Both the position numbers and the translations under genes were made by a program. The notes beneath the pieces were generated by a model that saw only the letters and a program-made list of their open reading frames with translations, was not told where the DNA came from and made no database searches. Source: Channa striata (Eukaryota > Chordata > Actinopteri > Anabantiformes > Channidae). Taken from it: DNA of 64,000 nt. Shown one piece after another: positions 43,901 through 58,900 of the stretch (positions are counted from its first letter, which is position 1; the number at the start of each line of letters is the position of its first letter). The stretch spans positions 28,352,375-28,416,374 of the forward strand of contig CM065175.1 in assembly GCA_033026295.1 (NCBI GenBank), given 5' to 3'.

Positions 43901-46900
43901 TTTGTTATATAAATAATTAATACTCCCGAAATTTAGGGTAAGAAATTAAACCTCCCAAAATAGGGTTGGAAATGGGGAATGAGGAAAGGGAACAATAATA
44001 AGGCCCACCCGGACTTAGGGTTAGGCATTAACCTCCCAGGAATGGTTAGGGTTAGGAATTAGGTGTCAGGGAAAGGGCCTCCCCGGTAGGAGAGACTGGA
44101 GATCCGAACACACCTCAGAGACCCAACAGTGCAGGCACGGGCGGGTTAGGATAGGGGAAATAGCCCTAGACTCAGAGAGTCCAGGTAAAGTGCACTGGCA
44201 CGTTACACTGTCAGTCCCCAAAGTGCATTCCTCTCCCCAGTCCCCGAGACCCTTATTTGGGTTAAAAGAAACAATAATACACCCCAGCCAAATTAAACAT
44301 GTGGTCAAACTAGACCTACGGTAAGTATCGTGCTTGTGTTCATGCCCTCTGACGGCAGCTCATTCTCTGTGCTATACATTAGCATGTGGCTGTAGCGCCT
44401 CACATCAGCTTTCTTTAGCTTGTCCTCAGTCCTATTTCCCTTTGTCATCGCAGTCTATCTGGACATACGGTAAGTAACGTGGCTTCATTGTTTTTCAGTG
44501 TCTGTTTTCCCCTTCATCGCAGTCTATTTGGACATACGGTAAGTATCATGTGGACGGTAAGTATAGTGGTTCAGTGCTCTGGCCTTCTGTAGCTACGTTT
44601 CGGGAGGATTGTCCCTTCTTCAGGCTAAGGCAGAGCTTATATAGCTTCTCTGAGCTTTCAAACATGTCCAGACACGTTCTGTGAGCGTGTGGGCGGCACC
44701 CCTTCACAACGTCTCACCCCTCCCCCTCTCTATGCACTTCTCTCTGTGTGTGCGTGATTTTGCCTTCATGCAGAACAGAGTGCAATGAATGAACTGGCAG
44801 AGGATGCCTTTGTTATATAAATAATTAATACTCCCGAAATTTAGGGTAAGAAATTAAACCTCCAAAATAGGGTTGGAAATGGGGAATGAGGAAAGGGAAC
44901 AATAATAAGGCCCACCCGGACTTAGGGTTAGGCATTAACCTCCCAGGAATGGTTAGGGTTAGGAATTAGGTGTCAGGGAAAGGGCCTCCCCGGTAGGAGA
45001 GACTGGAGATCCGAACACACCTCAGAGACCCAACAGTGCAGGCACGGGCGGGTTAGGATAGGGGAAATAGCCCTAGACTCAGAGAGTCCAGGTAAAGTGC
45101 ACTGGCACGTTACACTGTCAGTCCCCAAAGTGCATTCCTCTCCCCAGTCCCCGAGACCCTTATTTGGGTTAAAAGAAACAATAATACACCCCAGCCAAAT
45201 TAAACATGTGGTCAAACTAGACCTACGGTAAGTATCGTGCTTGTGTTCATGCCCTCTGACGGCAGCTCATTCTCTGTGCTATACATTAGCATGTGGCTGT
45301 AGCGCCTCACATCAGCTTTCTTTAGCTTGTCCTCAGTCCTATTTCCCTTTGTCATCGCAGCTATCTGGACATACGGTAAGTAACGTGGCTTCATTGTTTT
45401 TCAGTGTCTGTTTTCCCCTTCATCGCAGTCTATTTGGACATACGGTAAGTATCATGTGGACGGTAAGTATAGTGGTTCAGTGCTCTGGCCTTCTGTAGCT
45501 ACGTTTCGGGAGGATTGTCCCTTCTTCAGGCTAAGGCAGAGCTTATATAGCTTCTCTGAGCTTTCAAACATGTCCAGACACGTTCTGTGAGCGTGTGGGC
45601 GGCACCCCTTCACAACGTCTCACCCCTCCCCTCTCTATGCACTTCTCTCTCTGTGTGTGCGTGATTTTGCCTTCATGCAGAACAGAGTGCAATGAATGAA
45701 CTGGCAGAGGATGCCTTTGTTATATAAATAATTAATACTCCCGAAATTTAGGGTAAGAAATTAAACCTCCCAAAATAGGGTTGGAAATGGGGAATGAGGA
45801 AAGGGAACAATAATAAGGCCCACCCGGACTTAGGGTTAGGCATTAACCTCCCAGGAATGGTTAGGGTTAGGAATTAGGTGTCAGGGAAAGGGCCTCCCCG
45901 GTAGGAGAGACTGGAGATCCGAACACACCTCAGAGACCCAACAGTGCAGGCACGGGCGGGTTAGGATAGGGGAAATAGCCCTAGACTCAGAGAGTCCAGG
46001 TAAAGTGCACTGGCACGTTACACTGTCAGTCCCCAAAGTGCATTCCTCTCCCCAGTCCCCGAGACCCTTATTTGGGTTAAAAGAAACAATAATACACCCC
46101 AGCCAAATTAAACATGTGGTCAAACTAGACCTCACGGTAAGTATCGTGCTTGTGTTCATGCCCTCTGACGGCAGCTCATTCTCTGTGCTATACATTAGCA
46201 TGTGGCTGTAGCGCCTCACATCAGCTTTCTTTAGCTTGTCCTCAGTCCTATTTCCCTTTGTCATCGCAGTCTATCTGGACATACGGTAAGTAACGTGGCT
46301 TCATTGTTTTTCAGTGTCTGTTTTCCCTTCATCGCAGTCTATTTGGACATACGGTAAGTATCATGTGGACGGTAAGTATAGTGGTTCAGTGCTCTGGCCT
46401 TCTGTAGCTACGTTTCGGGAGGATTGTCCCTTCTTCAGGCTAAGGCAGAGCTTATATAGCTTCTCTGAGCTTTCAAACATGTCCAGACACGTTCTGTGAG
46501 CGTGTGGGCGGCACCCCTTCACAACGTCTCACCCCCCCTCCCCTCTCTATGCACTTCTCTCTCTGTGTGTGCGTGATTTTGCCTTCATGCAGAACAGAGT
46601 GCAATGAATGAACTGGCAGAGGATGCCTTTGTTATATAAATAATTAATACTCCCGAAATTTAGGGTAAGAAATTAAACCTCCCAAAATAGGGTTGGAAAT
46701 GGGGAATGAGGAAAGGGAACAATAATAAGGCCCACCCGGACTTAGGGTTAGGCATTAACCTCCCAGGAATGGTTAGGGTTAGGAATTAGGTGTCAGGGAA
46801 AGGGCCTCCCCGGTAGGAGAGACTGGAGATCCGAACACACCTCAGAGACCCAACAGTGCAGGCACGGGCGGGTTAGGATAGGGGAAATAGCCCTAGACTC

Positions 46901-49900
46901 AGAGAGTCCAGGTAAAGTGCACTGGCACGTTACACTGTCAGTCCCCAAAGTGCATTCCTCTCCCCAGTCCCCGAGACCCTTATTTGGGTTAAAAGAAACA
47001 ATAATACACCCCAGCCAAATTAAACATGTGGTCAAACTAGACCTCACGGTAAGTATCGTGCTTGTGTTCATGCCCTCTGACGGCAGCTCATTCTCTGTGC
47101 TATACATTAGCATGTGGCTGTAGCGCCTCACATCAGCTTTCTTTAGCTTGTCCTCAGTCCTATTTCCCTTTGTCATCGCAGTCTATCTGGACATACGGTA
47201 AGTAACGTGGCTTCATTGTTTTTCAGTGTCTGTTTTCCCCTTCATCGCAGTCTATTTGGACATACGGTAAGTATCATGTGGACGGTAAGTATAGTGGTTC
47301 AGTGCTCTGGCCTTCTGTAGCTACGTTTCGGGAGGATTGTCCCTTCTTCAGGCTAAGGCAGAGCTTATATAGCTTCTCTGAGCTTTCAAACATGTCCAGA
47401 CACGTTCTGTGAGCGTGTGGGCGGCACCCCTTCACAACGTCTCACCCCCTCCCCCTCTCTATGCACTTCTCTCTGTGTGTGCGTGATTTTGCCTTCATGC
47501 AGAACAGAGTGCAATGAATGAACTGGCAGAGGATGCCTTTGTTATATAAATAATTAATACTCCCGAAATTTAGGGTAAGAAATTAAACCTCCCAAAATAG
47601 GGTTGGAAATGGGGAATGAGGAAAGGGAACAATAATAAGGCCCACCCGGACTTAGGGTTAGGCATTAACCTCCCAGGAATGGTTAGGGTTAGGAATTAGG
47701 TGTCAGGGAAAGGGCCTCCCCGGTAGGAGAGACTGGAGATCCGAACACACCTCAGAGACCCAACAGTGCAGGCACGGGCGGGTTAGGATAGGGGAAATAG
47801 CCCTAGACTCAGAGAGTCCAGGTAAAGTGCACTGGCACGTTACACTGTCAGTCCCCAAAGTGCATTCCTCTCCCCCCAGTCCCCGAGACCCTTATTTGGG
47901 TTAAAAGAAACAATAATACACCCCAGCCAAATTAAACATGTGGTCAAACTAGACCTACGGTAAGTATCGTGCTTGTGTTCATGCCCTCTGACGGCAGCTC
48001 ATTCTCTGTGCTATACATTAGCATGTGGCTGTAGCGCCTCACATCAGCTTTCTTTAGCTTGTCCTCAGTCCTATTTCCCTTTGTCATCGCAGTCTATCTG
48101 GACATACGGTAAGTAACGTGGCTTCATTGTTTTTCAGTGTCTGTTTTCCCCTTCATCGCAGTCTATTTGGACATACGGTAAGTATCATGTGGACGGTAAG
48201 TATAGTGGTTCAGTGCTCTGGCCTTCTGTAGCTACGTTTCGGGAGGATTGTCCCTTCTTCAGGCTAAGGCAGAGCTTATATAGCTTCTCTGAGCTTTCAA
48301 ACATGTCCAGACACGTTCTGTGAGCGTGTGGGCGGCACCCCTTCACAACGTCTCACCCCCCCCTCTCTATGCACTTCTCTCTCTGTGTGTGCGTGATTTT
48401 GCCTTCATGCAGAACAGAGTGCAATGAATGAACTGGCAGAGGATGCCTTTGTTATATAAATAATTAATACTCCCGAAATTTAGGGTAAGAAATTAAACCT
48501 CCCAAAATAGGGTTGGAAATGGGGAATGAGGAAAGGGAACAATAATAAGGCCCACCCGGACTTAGGGTTAGGCATTAACCTCCCAGGAATGGTTAGGGTT
48601 AGGAATTAGGTGTCAGGGAAAGGGCCTCCCCGGTAGGAGAGACTGGAGATCCGAACACACCTCAGAGACCCAACAGTGCAGGCACGGGCGGGTTAGGATA
48701 GGGGAAATAGCCCTAGACTCAGAGAGTCCAGGTAAAGTGCACTGGCACGTTACACTGTCAGTCCCCAAAGTGCATTCCTCTCCCCAGTCCCCGAGACCCT
48801 TATTTGGGTTAAAAGAAACAATAATACACCCCAGCCAAATTAAACATGTGGTCAAACTAGACCTACGGTAAGTATCGTGCTTGTGTTCATGCCCTCTGAC
48901 GGCAGCTCATTCTCTGTGCTATACATTAGCATGTGGCTGTAGCGCCTCACATCAGCTTTCTTTAGCTTGTCCTCAGTCCTATTTCCCTTTGTCATCGCAG
49001 TCTATCTGGACATACGGTAAGTAACGTGGCTTCATTGTTTTTCAGTGTCTGTTTTCCCTTCATCGCAGTCTATTTGGACATACGGTAAGTATCATGTGGA
49101 CGGTAAGTATAGTGGTTCAGTGCTCTGGCCTTCTGTAGCTACGTTTCGGGAGGATTGTCCCTTCTTCAGGCTAAGGCAGAGCTTATATAGCTTCTCTGAG
49201 CTTTCAAACATGTCCAGACACGTTCTGTGAGCGTGTGGGCGGCACCCCTTCACAACGTCTCACCCCTCCCCCTCTCTATGCACTTCTCTCTCTGTGTGTG
49301 CGTGATTTTGCCTTCATGCAGAACAGAGTGCAATGAATGAACTGGCAGAGGATGCCTTTGTTATATAAATAATTAATACTCCCGAAATTTAGGGTAAGAA
49401 ATTAAACCTCCCAAAATAGGGTTGGAAATGGGGAATGAGGAAAGGGAACAATAATAAGGCCCACCCGGACTTAGGGTTAGGCATTAACCTCCCAGGAATG
49501 GTTAGGGTTAGGAATTAGGTGTCAGGGAAAGGGCCTCCCCGGTAGGAGAGACTGGAGATCCGAACACACCTCAGAGACCCAACAGTGCAGGCACGGGCGG
49601 GTTAGGATAGGGGAAATAGCCCTAGACTCAGAGAGTCCAGGTAAAGTGCACTGGCACGTTACACTGTCAGTCCCCAAAGTGCATTCCTCTCCCCAGTCCC
49701 CGAGACCCTTATTTGGGTTAAAAGAAACAATAATACACCCCAGCCAAATTAAACATGTGGTCAAACTAGACCTACGGTAAGTATCGTGCTTGTGTTCATG
49801 CCCTCTGACGGCAGCTCATTCTCTGTGCTATACATTAGCATGTGGCTGTAGCGCCTCACATATCAGCTTTCTTTAGCTTGTCCTCAGTCCTATTTCCCTT

Positions 49901-52900
49901 TGTCATCGCAGTCTATCTGGACATACGGTAAGTAACGTGGCTTCATTGTTTTTCAGTGTCTGTTTTCCCCTTCATCGCAGTCTATTTGGACATACGGTAA
50001 GTATCATGTGGACGGTAAGTATAGTGGTTCAGTGCTCTGGCCTTCTGTAGCTACGTTTCGGGAGGATTGTCCCTTCTTCAGGCTAAGGCAGAGCTTATAT
50101 AGCTTCTCTGAGCTTTCAAACATGTCCAGACACGTTCTGTGAGCGTGTGGGCGGCACCCCTTCACAACGTCTCACCCCCTCCCCTCTCTATGCACTTCTC
50201 TCTCTGTGTGTGCGTGATTTTGCCTTCATGCAGAACAGAGTGCAATGAATGAACTGGCAGAGGATGCCTTTGTTATATAAATAATTAATACTCCCGAAAT
50301 TTAGGGTAAGAAATTAAACCTCCCAAAATAGGGTTGGAAATGGGGAATGAGGAAAGGGAACACAATAATAAGGCCCACCCGGACTTAGGGTTAGGCATTA
50401 ACCTCCCAGGAATGGTTAGGGTTAGGAATTAGGTGTCAGGGAAAGGGCCTCCCCGGTAGGAGAGACTGGAGATCCGAACACACCTCAGAGACCCAACAGT
50501 GCAGGCACGGGCGGGTTAGGATAGGGGAAATAGCCCTAGACTCAGAGAGTCCAGGTAAAGTGCACTGGCACGTTACACTGTCAGTCCCCAAAGTGCATTC
50601 CTCTCCCCAGTCCCCGAGACCCTTATTTGGGTTAAAAGAAACAATAATACACCCCAGCCAAATTAAACATGTGGTCAAACTAGACCTACGGTAAGTATCG
50701 TGCTTGTGTTCATGCCCTCTGACGGCAGCTCATTCTCTGTGCTATACATTAGCATGTGGCTGTAGCGCCTCACATCAGCTTTCTTTAGCTTGTCCTCAGT
50801 CCTATTTCCCTTTGTCATCGCAGTCTATCTGGACATACGGTAAGTAACGTGGCTTCATTGTTTTTCAGTGTCTGTTTTCCCCTTCATCGCAGTCTATTTG
50901 GACATACGGTAAGTATCATGTGGACGGTAAGTATAGTGGTTCAGTGCTCTGGCCTTCTGTAGCTACGTTTCGGGAGGATTGTCCCTTCTTCAGGCTAAGG
51001 CAGAGCTTATATAGCTTCTCTGAGCTTTCAAACATGTCCAGACACGTTCTGTGAGCGTGTGGGCGGCACCCCTTCACAACGTCTCACCCCCTCCCCCTCT
51101 CTATGCACTTCTCTCTGTGTGTGTGTGATTTTGCCTTCATGCAGAACAGAGTGCAATGAATGAACTGGCAGAGGATGCCTTTGTTATATAAATAATTAAT
51201 ACTCCCGAAATTTAGGGTAAGAAATTAAACCTCCCAAAATAGGGTTGGAAATGGGGAATGAGGAAAGGGAACAATAATAAGGCCCACCCGGACTTAGGGT
51301 TAGGCATTAACCTCCCAGGAATGGTTAGGGTTAGGAATTAGGTGTCAGGGAAAGGGCCTCCCGGGAGAGACTGGAGATCCGAACACACCTCAGAGACCCA
51401 ACAGTGCAGGCACGGGCGGGTTAGGATAGGGGAATAGCCCTAGACTCAGAGAGTCCAGGTAAAGTGCACTGGCACGTTACACTGTCAGTCCCCAAAGTGC
51501 ATTCCTCTCCCCAGTCCCCGAGACCCTTATTTGGGTTAAAAGAAACAATAATACACCCCAGCCAAATTAAACATGTGGTCAAACTAGACCTACGGTAAGT
51601 ATCGTGCTTGTGTTCATGCCCTCTGACGGCAGCTCATTCTCTGTGCTATACATTAGCATGTGGCTGTAGCGCCTCACATCAGCTTTCTTTAGCTTGTCCT
51701 CAGTCCTATTTCCCTTTGTCATCGCAGTCTATCTGGACATACGGTAAGTAACGTGGCTTCATTGTTTTTCAGTGTCTGTTTTCCCCTTCATCGCAGTCTA
51801 TTTGGACATACGGTAAGTATCATGTGGACGGTAAGTATAGTGGTTCAGTGCTCTGGCCTTCTGTAGCTACGTTTCGGGAGGATTGTCCCTTCTTCAGGCT
51901 AAGGCAGAGCTTATATAGCTTCTCTGAGCTTTCAAACATGTCCAGACACGTTCTGTGAGCGTGTGGGCGGCACCCCTTCACAACGCCTCACCCCCTCCCC
52001 TCTCTATGCACTTCTCTCTCTGTGTGCGTGATTTTGCCTTCATGCAGAACAGAGTGCAATGAATGAACTGGCAGAGGATGCCTTTGTTATATAAATAATT
52101 AATACTCCCGAAATTTAGGGTAAGAAATTAAACCTCCCAAAATAGGGTTGGAAATGGGGAATGAGGAAAGGGAACAATAATAAGGCCCACCCGGACTTAG
52201 GGTTAGGCATTAACCTCCCAGGAATGGTTAGGGTTAGGAATTAGGTGTCAGGGAAAGGGCCTCCCCGGTAGGAGAGACTGGAGATCCGAACACACCTCAG
52301 AGACCCAACAGTGCAGGCACGGGCGGGTTAGGATAGGGGAAATAGCCCTAGACTCGAGAGTCCAGGTAAAGTGCACTGGCACGTTACACTGTCAGTCCCC
52401 AAAGTGCATTCCTCTCCCCAGTCCCCGAGACCCTTATTTGGGTTAAAAGAAACAATAATACACCCCAGCCAAATTAAACATGTGGTCAAACTAGACCTAC
52501 GGTAAGTATCGTGCTTGTGTTCATGCCCTCTGACGGCAGCTCATTCTCTGTGCTATACATTAGCATGTGGCTGTAGCGCCTCACATCAGCTTTCTTTAGC
52601 TTGTCCTCAGTCCTATTTCCCTTTGTCATCGCAGTCTATCTGGACATACGGTAAGTAACGTGGCTTCATTGTTTTTCAGTGTCTGTTTTCCCCTTCATCG
52701 CAGTCTATTTGGACATACGGTAAGTATCATGTGGACGGTAAGTATAGTGGTTCAGTGCTCTGGCCTTCTGTAGCTACGTTTCGGGAGGATTGTCCCTTCT
52801 TCAGGCTAAGGCAGAGCTTATATAGCTTCTCTGAGCTTTCAAACATGTCCAGACACGTTCTGTGAGCGTGTGGGCGGCACCCCTTCACAACGCCTCACCC

Positions 52901-55900
52901 CTCCCCTCTCTATGCACTTCTCTCTGTGTGTGCGTGATTTTGCCTTCATGCAGAACAGAGTGCAATGAATGAACTGGCAGAGGATGCCTTTGTTATATAA
53001 ATAATTAATACTCCCGAAATTTAGGGTAAGAAATTAAACCTCCCAAAATAGGGTTGGAAATGGGGAATGAGGAAAGGGAACAATAATAAGGCCCACCCGG
53101 ACTTAGGGTTAGGCATTAACCTCCCAGGAATGGTTAGGGTTAGGAATTAGGTGTCAGGGAAAGGGCCTCCCCGGTAGGAGAGACTGGAGATCCGAACACA
53201 CCTCAGAGACCCAACAGTGCAGGCACGGGCGGGTTAGGATAGGGGAAATAGCCCTAGACTCAGAGAGTCCAGGTAAAGTGCACTGGCACGTTACACTGTC
53301 AGTCCCCAAAGTGCATTCCTCTCCCCAGTCCCCGAGACCCTTATTTGGGTTAAAAGAACAATAATACACCCCAGCCAAATTAAACATGTGGTCAAACTAG
53401 ACCTACGGTAAGTATCGTGCTTGTGTTCATGCCCTCTGACGGCAGCTCATTCTCTGTGCTATACATTAGCATGTGGCTGTAGCGCCTCACATCAGCTTTC
53501 TTTAGCTTGTCCTCAGTCCTATTTCCCTTTGTCATCGCAGTCTATCTGGACATACGGTAAGTAACGTGGCTTCATTGTTTTTCAGTGTCTGTTTTCCCCT
53601 TCATCGCAGTCTATTTGGACATACGGTAAGTATCATGTGGACGGTAAGTATAGTGGTTCAGTGCTCTGGCCTTCTGTAGCTACGTTTTCGGGAGGATTGT
53701 CCCTTCTTCAGGCTAAGGCAGAGCTTATATAGCTTCTCTGAGCTTTCAAACATGTCCAGACACGTTCTGTGAGCGTGTGGGCGGCACCCCTTCACAACGC
53801 TCACCCCCTCCCCCTCTCTATGCACTTCTCTCTCTGTGTGTGCGTGATTTTGCCTTCATGCAGAACAGAGTGCAATGAATGAACTGGCAGAGGATGCCTT
53901 TGTTATATAAATAATTAATACTCCCGAAATTTAGGGTAAGAAATTAAACCTCCCAAAATAGGGTTGGAAATGGGGAATGAGGAAAGGGAACAATAATAAG
54001 GCCCACCCGGACTTAGGGTTAGGCATTAACCTCCCAGGAATGGTTAGGGTTAGGAATTAGGTGTCAGGGAAAGGGCCTCCCCGGTAGGAGAGACTGGAGA
54101 TCCGAACACACCTCAGAGACCCAACAGTGCAGGCACGGGCGGGTTAGGATAGGGGAAATAGCCCTAGACTCAGAGAGTCCAGGTAAAGTGCACTGGCACG
54201 TTACACTGTCAGTCCCCAAAGTGCATTCCTCTCCCCAGTCCCCGAGACCCTTATTTGGGTTAAAAGAAACAATAATACACCCCAGCCAAATTAAACATGT
54301 GGTCAAACTAGACCTACGGTAAGTATCGTGCTTGTGTTCATGCCCTCTGACGGCAGCTCATTCTCTGTGCTATACATTAGCATGTGGCTGTAGCGCCTCA
54401 CATCAGCTTTCTTTAGCTTGTCCTCAGTCCTATTTCCCTTTGTCATCGCAGTCTATCTGGACATACGGTAAGTAACGTGGCTTCATTGTTTTTCAGTGTC
54501 TGTTTTCCCCTTCATCGCAGTCTATTTGGACATACGGTAAGTATCATGTGGACGGTAAGTATAGTGGTTCAGTGCTCTGGCCTTCTGTAGCTACGTTTCG
54601 GGAGGATTGTCCCTTCTTCAGGCTAAGGCAGAGCTTATATAGCTTCTCTGAGCTTTCAAACATGTCCAGACACGTTCTGTGAGCGTGTGGGCGGCACCCC
54701 TTCACAACGCCTCACCCCTCCCCCTCTCTATGCACTTTCTCTCTGTGTGTGCGTGATTTTGCCTTCATGCAGAACAGAGTGCAATGAATGAACTGGCAGA
54801 GGATGCCTTTGTTATATAAATAATTAATACTCCCGAAATTTAGGGTAAGAAATTAAACCTCCCAAAATAGGGTTGGAAATGGGGAATGAGGAAAGGGAAC
54901 AATAATAAGGCCCACCCGGACTTAGGGTTAGGCATTAACCTCCCAGGAATGGTTAGGGTTAGGAATTAGGTGTCAGGGAAAGGGCCTCCCCGGTAGGAGA
55001 GACTGGAGATCCGAACACACCTCAGAGACCCAACAGTGCAGGCACGGGCGGGTTAGGATAGGGGAAATAGCCCTAGACTCAGAGAGTCCAGGTAAAGTGC
55101 ACTGGCACGTTACACTGTCAGTCCCCAAAGTGCATTCCTCTCCCCAGTCCCCGAGACCCTTATTTGGGTTAAAAGAAACAATAATACACCCCAGCCAAAT
55201 TAAACATGTGGTCAAACTAGACCTACGGTAAGTATCGTGCTTGTGTTCATGCCCTCTGACGGCAGCTCATTCTCTGTGCTATACATTAGCATGTGGCTGT
55301 AGCGCCACATCAGCTTTCTTTAGCTTGTCCTCAGTCCTATTTCCCTTTGTCATCGCATCGCAGTCTATCTGGACATACGGTAAGTAACGTGGCTTCATTG
55401 TTTTTCAGTGTCTGTTTTCCCCTTCATCGCAGTCTATTTGGACATACGGTAAGTATCATGTGGACGGTAAGTATAGTGGTTCAGTGCTCTGGCCTTCTGT
55501 AGCTACGTTTCGGGAGGATTGTCCCTTCTTCAGGCTAAGGCAGAGCTTATATAGCTTCTCTGAGCTTTCAAACATGTCCAGACACGTTCTGTGAGCGTGT
55601 GGGCGGCACCCCTTCACAACGCCTCACCCCTCCCCCTCTCTATGCATTTCTCTCTGTGTGTGCGTGATTTTGCCTTCATGCAGAACAGAGTGCAATGAAT
55701 GAACTGGCAGAGGATGCCTTTGTTATATAAATAATTAATACTCCCGAAATTTAGGGTAAGAAATTAAACCTCCCAAAATAGGGTTGGAAATGGGGAATGA
55801 GGAAAGGGAACAATAATAAGGCCCACCCGGACTTAGGGTTAGGCATTAACCTCCCAGGAATGGTTAGGGTTAGGAATTAGGTGTCAGGGAAAGGGCCTCC

Positions 55901-58900
55901 CCGGTAGGAGAGACTGGAGATCCGAACACACCTCAGAGACCCAACAGTGCAGGCACGGGCGGGTTAGGATAGGGGAAATAGCCCTAGACTCAGAGAGTCC
56001 AGGTAAAGTGCACTGGCACGTTACACTGTCAGTCCCCAAAGTGCATTCCTCTCCCCAGTCCCCGAGACCCTTATTTGGGTTAAAAGAAACAATAATACAC
56101 CCCAGCCAAATTAAACATGTGGTCAAACTAGACCTACGGTAAGTATCGTGCTTGTGTTCATGCCCTCTGACGGCAGCTCATTCTCTGTGCTATACATTAG
56201 CATGTGGCTGTAGCGCCTCACATCAGCTTTCTTTAGCTTGTCCTCAGTCCTATTTCCCTTTGTCATCGCAGTCTATCTGGACATACGGTAAGTAACGTGG
56301 CTTCATTGTTTTTCAGTGTCTGTTTTCCCCTTCATCGCAGTCTATTTGGACATACGGTAAGTATCATGTGGACGGTAAGTATAGTGGTTCAGTGCTCTGG
56401 CCTTCTGTAGCTACGTTTGGGAGGATTGTCCCTTCTTCAGGCTAAGGCAGAGCTTATATAGCTTCTCTGAGCTTTCAAACATGTCCAGACACGTTCTGTG
56501 AGCGTGTGGGCGGCACCCCTTCACAACGCTCACCCCTCCCCTCTCTATGCATTTCTCTCTGTGTGTGCGTGATTTTGCCTTCATGCAGAACAGAGTGCAA
56601 TGAATGAACTGGCAGAGGATGCCTTTGTTATATAAATAATTAATACTCCCGAAATTTAGGGTAAGAAATTAAACCTCCCAAAATAGGGTTGGAAATGGGG
56701 AATGAGGAAAGGGAACAATAATAAGGCCCACCCGGACTTAGGGTTAGGCATTAACCTCCCAGGAATGGTTAGGGTTAGGAATTAGGTGTCAGGGAAAGGG
56801 CCTCCCCGGTAGGAGAGACTGGAGATCCGAACACACCTCAGAGACCCAACAGTGCAGGCACGGGCGGGTTAGGATAGGGGAAATAGCCCTAGACTCAGAG
56901 AGTCCAGGTAAAGTGCACTGGCACGTTACACTGTCAGTCCCCAAAGTGCATTCCTCTCCCCAGTCCCCGAGACCCTTATTTGGGTTAAAAGAAACAATAA
57001 TACACCCCAGCCAAATTAAACATGTGGTCAAACTAGACCTACGGTAAGTATCGTGCTTGTGTTCATGCCCTCTGACGGCAGCTCATTCTCTGTGCTATAC
57101 ATTAGCATGTGGCTGTAGCGCCTCACATCAGCTTTCTTTAGCTTGTCCTCAGTCCTATTTCCCTTTGTCATCGCAGTCTATCTGGACATACGGTAAGTAA
57201 CGTGGCTTCATTGTTTTTCAGTGTCTGTTTTCCCCTTCATCGCAGTCTATTTGGACATACGGTAAGTATCATGTGGACGGTAAGTATAGTGGTTCAGTGC
57301 TCTGGCCTTCTGTAGCTACGTTTCGGGAGGATTGTCCCTTCTTCAGGCTAAGGCAGAGCTTATATAGCTTCTCTGAGCTTTCAAACATGTCCAGACACGT
57401 TCTGTGAGCGTGTGGGCGGCACCCCTTCACAACGCCTCACCCCTCCCCCTCTCTATGCATTTCTCTCTGTGTGTGTGCGTGATTTTGCCTTCATGCAGAA
57501 CAGAGTGCAATGAATGAACTGGCAGAGGATGCCTTTGTTATATAAATAATTAATACTCCCGAAATTTAGGGTAAGAAATTAAACCTCCCAAAATAGGGTT
57601 GGAAATGGGGAATGAGGAAAGGGAACAATAATAAGGCCCACCCGGACTTAGGGTTAGGCATTAACCTCCCAGGAATGGTTAGGGTTAGGAATTAGGTGTC
57701 AGGGAAAGGGCCTCCCCGGTAGGAGAGACTGGAGATCCGAACACACCTCAGAGACCCAACAGTGCAGGCACGGGCGGGTTAGGATAGGGGAAATAGCCCT
57801 AGACTCAGAGAGTCCAGGTAAAGTGCACTGGCACGTTACACTGTCAGTCCCCAAAGTGCATTTTCCTCTCCCCAGTCCCCGAGACCCTTATTTGGGTTAA
57901 AAGAAACAATAATACACCCCAGCCAAATTAAACATGTGGTCAAACTAGACCTACGGTAAGTATCGTGCTTGTGTTCATGCCCTCTGACGGCAGCTCATTC
58001 TCTGTGCTATACATTAGCATGTGGCTGTAGCGCCTCACATCAGCTTTCTTTAGCTTGTCCTCAGTCCTATTTCCCTTTGTCATCGCAGTCTATCTGGACA
58101 TACGGTAAGTAACGTGGCTTCATTGTTTTTCAGTGTCTGTTTTCCCCTTCATCGCAGTCTATTTGGACATACGGTAAGTATCATGTGGACGGTAAGTATA
58201 GTGGTTCAGTGCTCTGGCCTTCTGTAGCTACGTTTCGGGAGGATTGTCCCTTCTTCAGGCTAAGGCAGAGCTTATATAGCTTCTCTGAGCTTTCAAACAT
58301 GTCCAGACACGTTCTGTGAGCGTGTGGGCGGCACCCCTTCACAACGTCTCACCCCTCCCCTCTATGCATTTCTCTCTGTGTGTGCGTGATTTTGCCTTCA
58401 TGCAGAACAGAGTGCAATGAATGAACTGGCAGAGGATGCCTTTGTTATATAAATAATTAATACTCCCGAAATTTAGGGTAAGAAATTAAACCTCCCAAAA
58501 TAGGGTTGGAAATGGGGAATGAGGAAAGGGAACAATAATAAGGCCCACCCGGACTTAGGGTTAGGCATTAACCTCCCAGGAATGGTTAGGGTTAGGAATT
58601 AGGTGTCAGGGAAAGGGCCTCCCCGGTAGGAGAGACTGGAGATCCGAACACACCTCAGAGACCCAACAGTGCAGGCACGGGCGGGTTAGGATAGGGGAAA
58701 TAGCCCTAGACTCAGAGAGTCCAGGTAAAGTGCACTGGCACGTTACACTGTCAGTCCCCAAAGTGCATTCCTCTCCCCAGTCCCCGAGACCCTTATTTGG
58801 GTTAAAAGAAACAATAATACACCCCAGCCAAATTAAACATGTGGTCAAACTAGACCTACGGTAAGTATCGTGCTTGTGTTCATGCCCTCTGACGGCAGCT

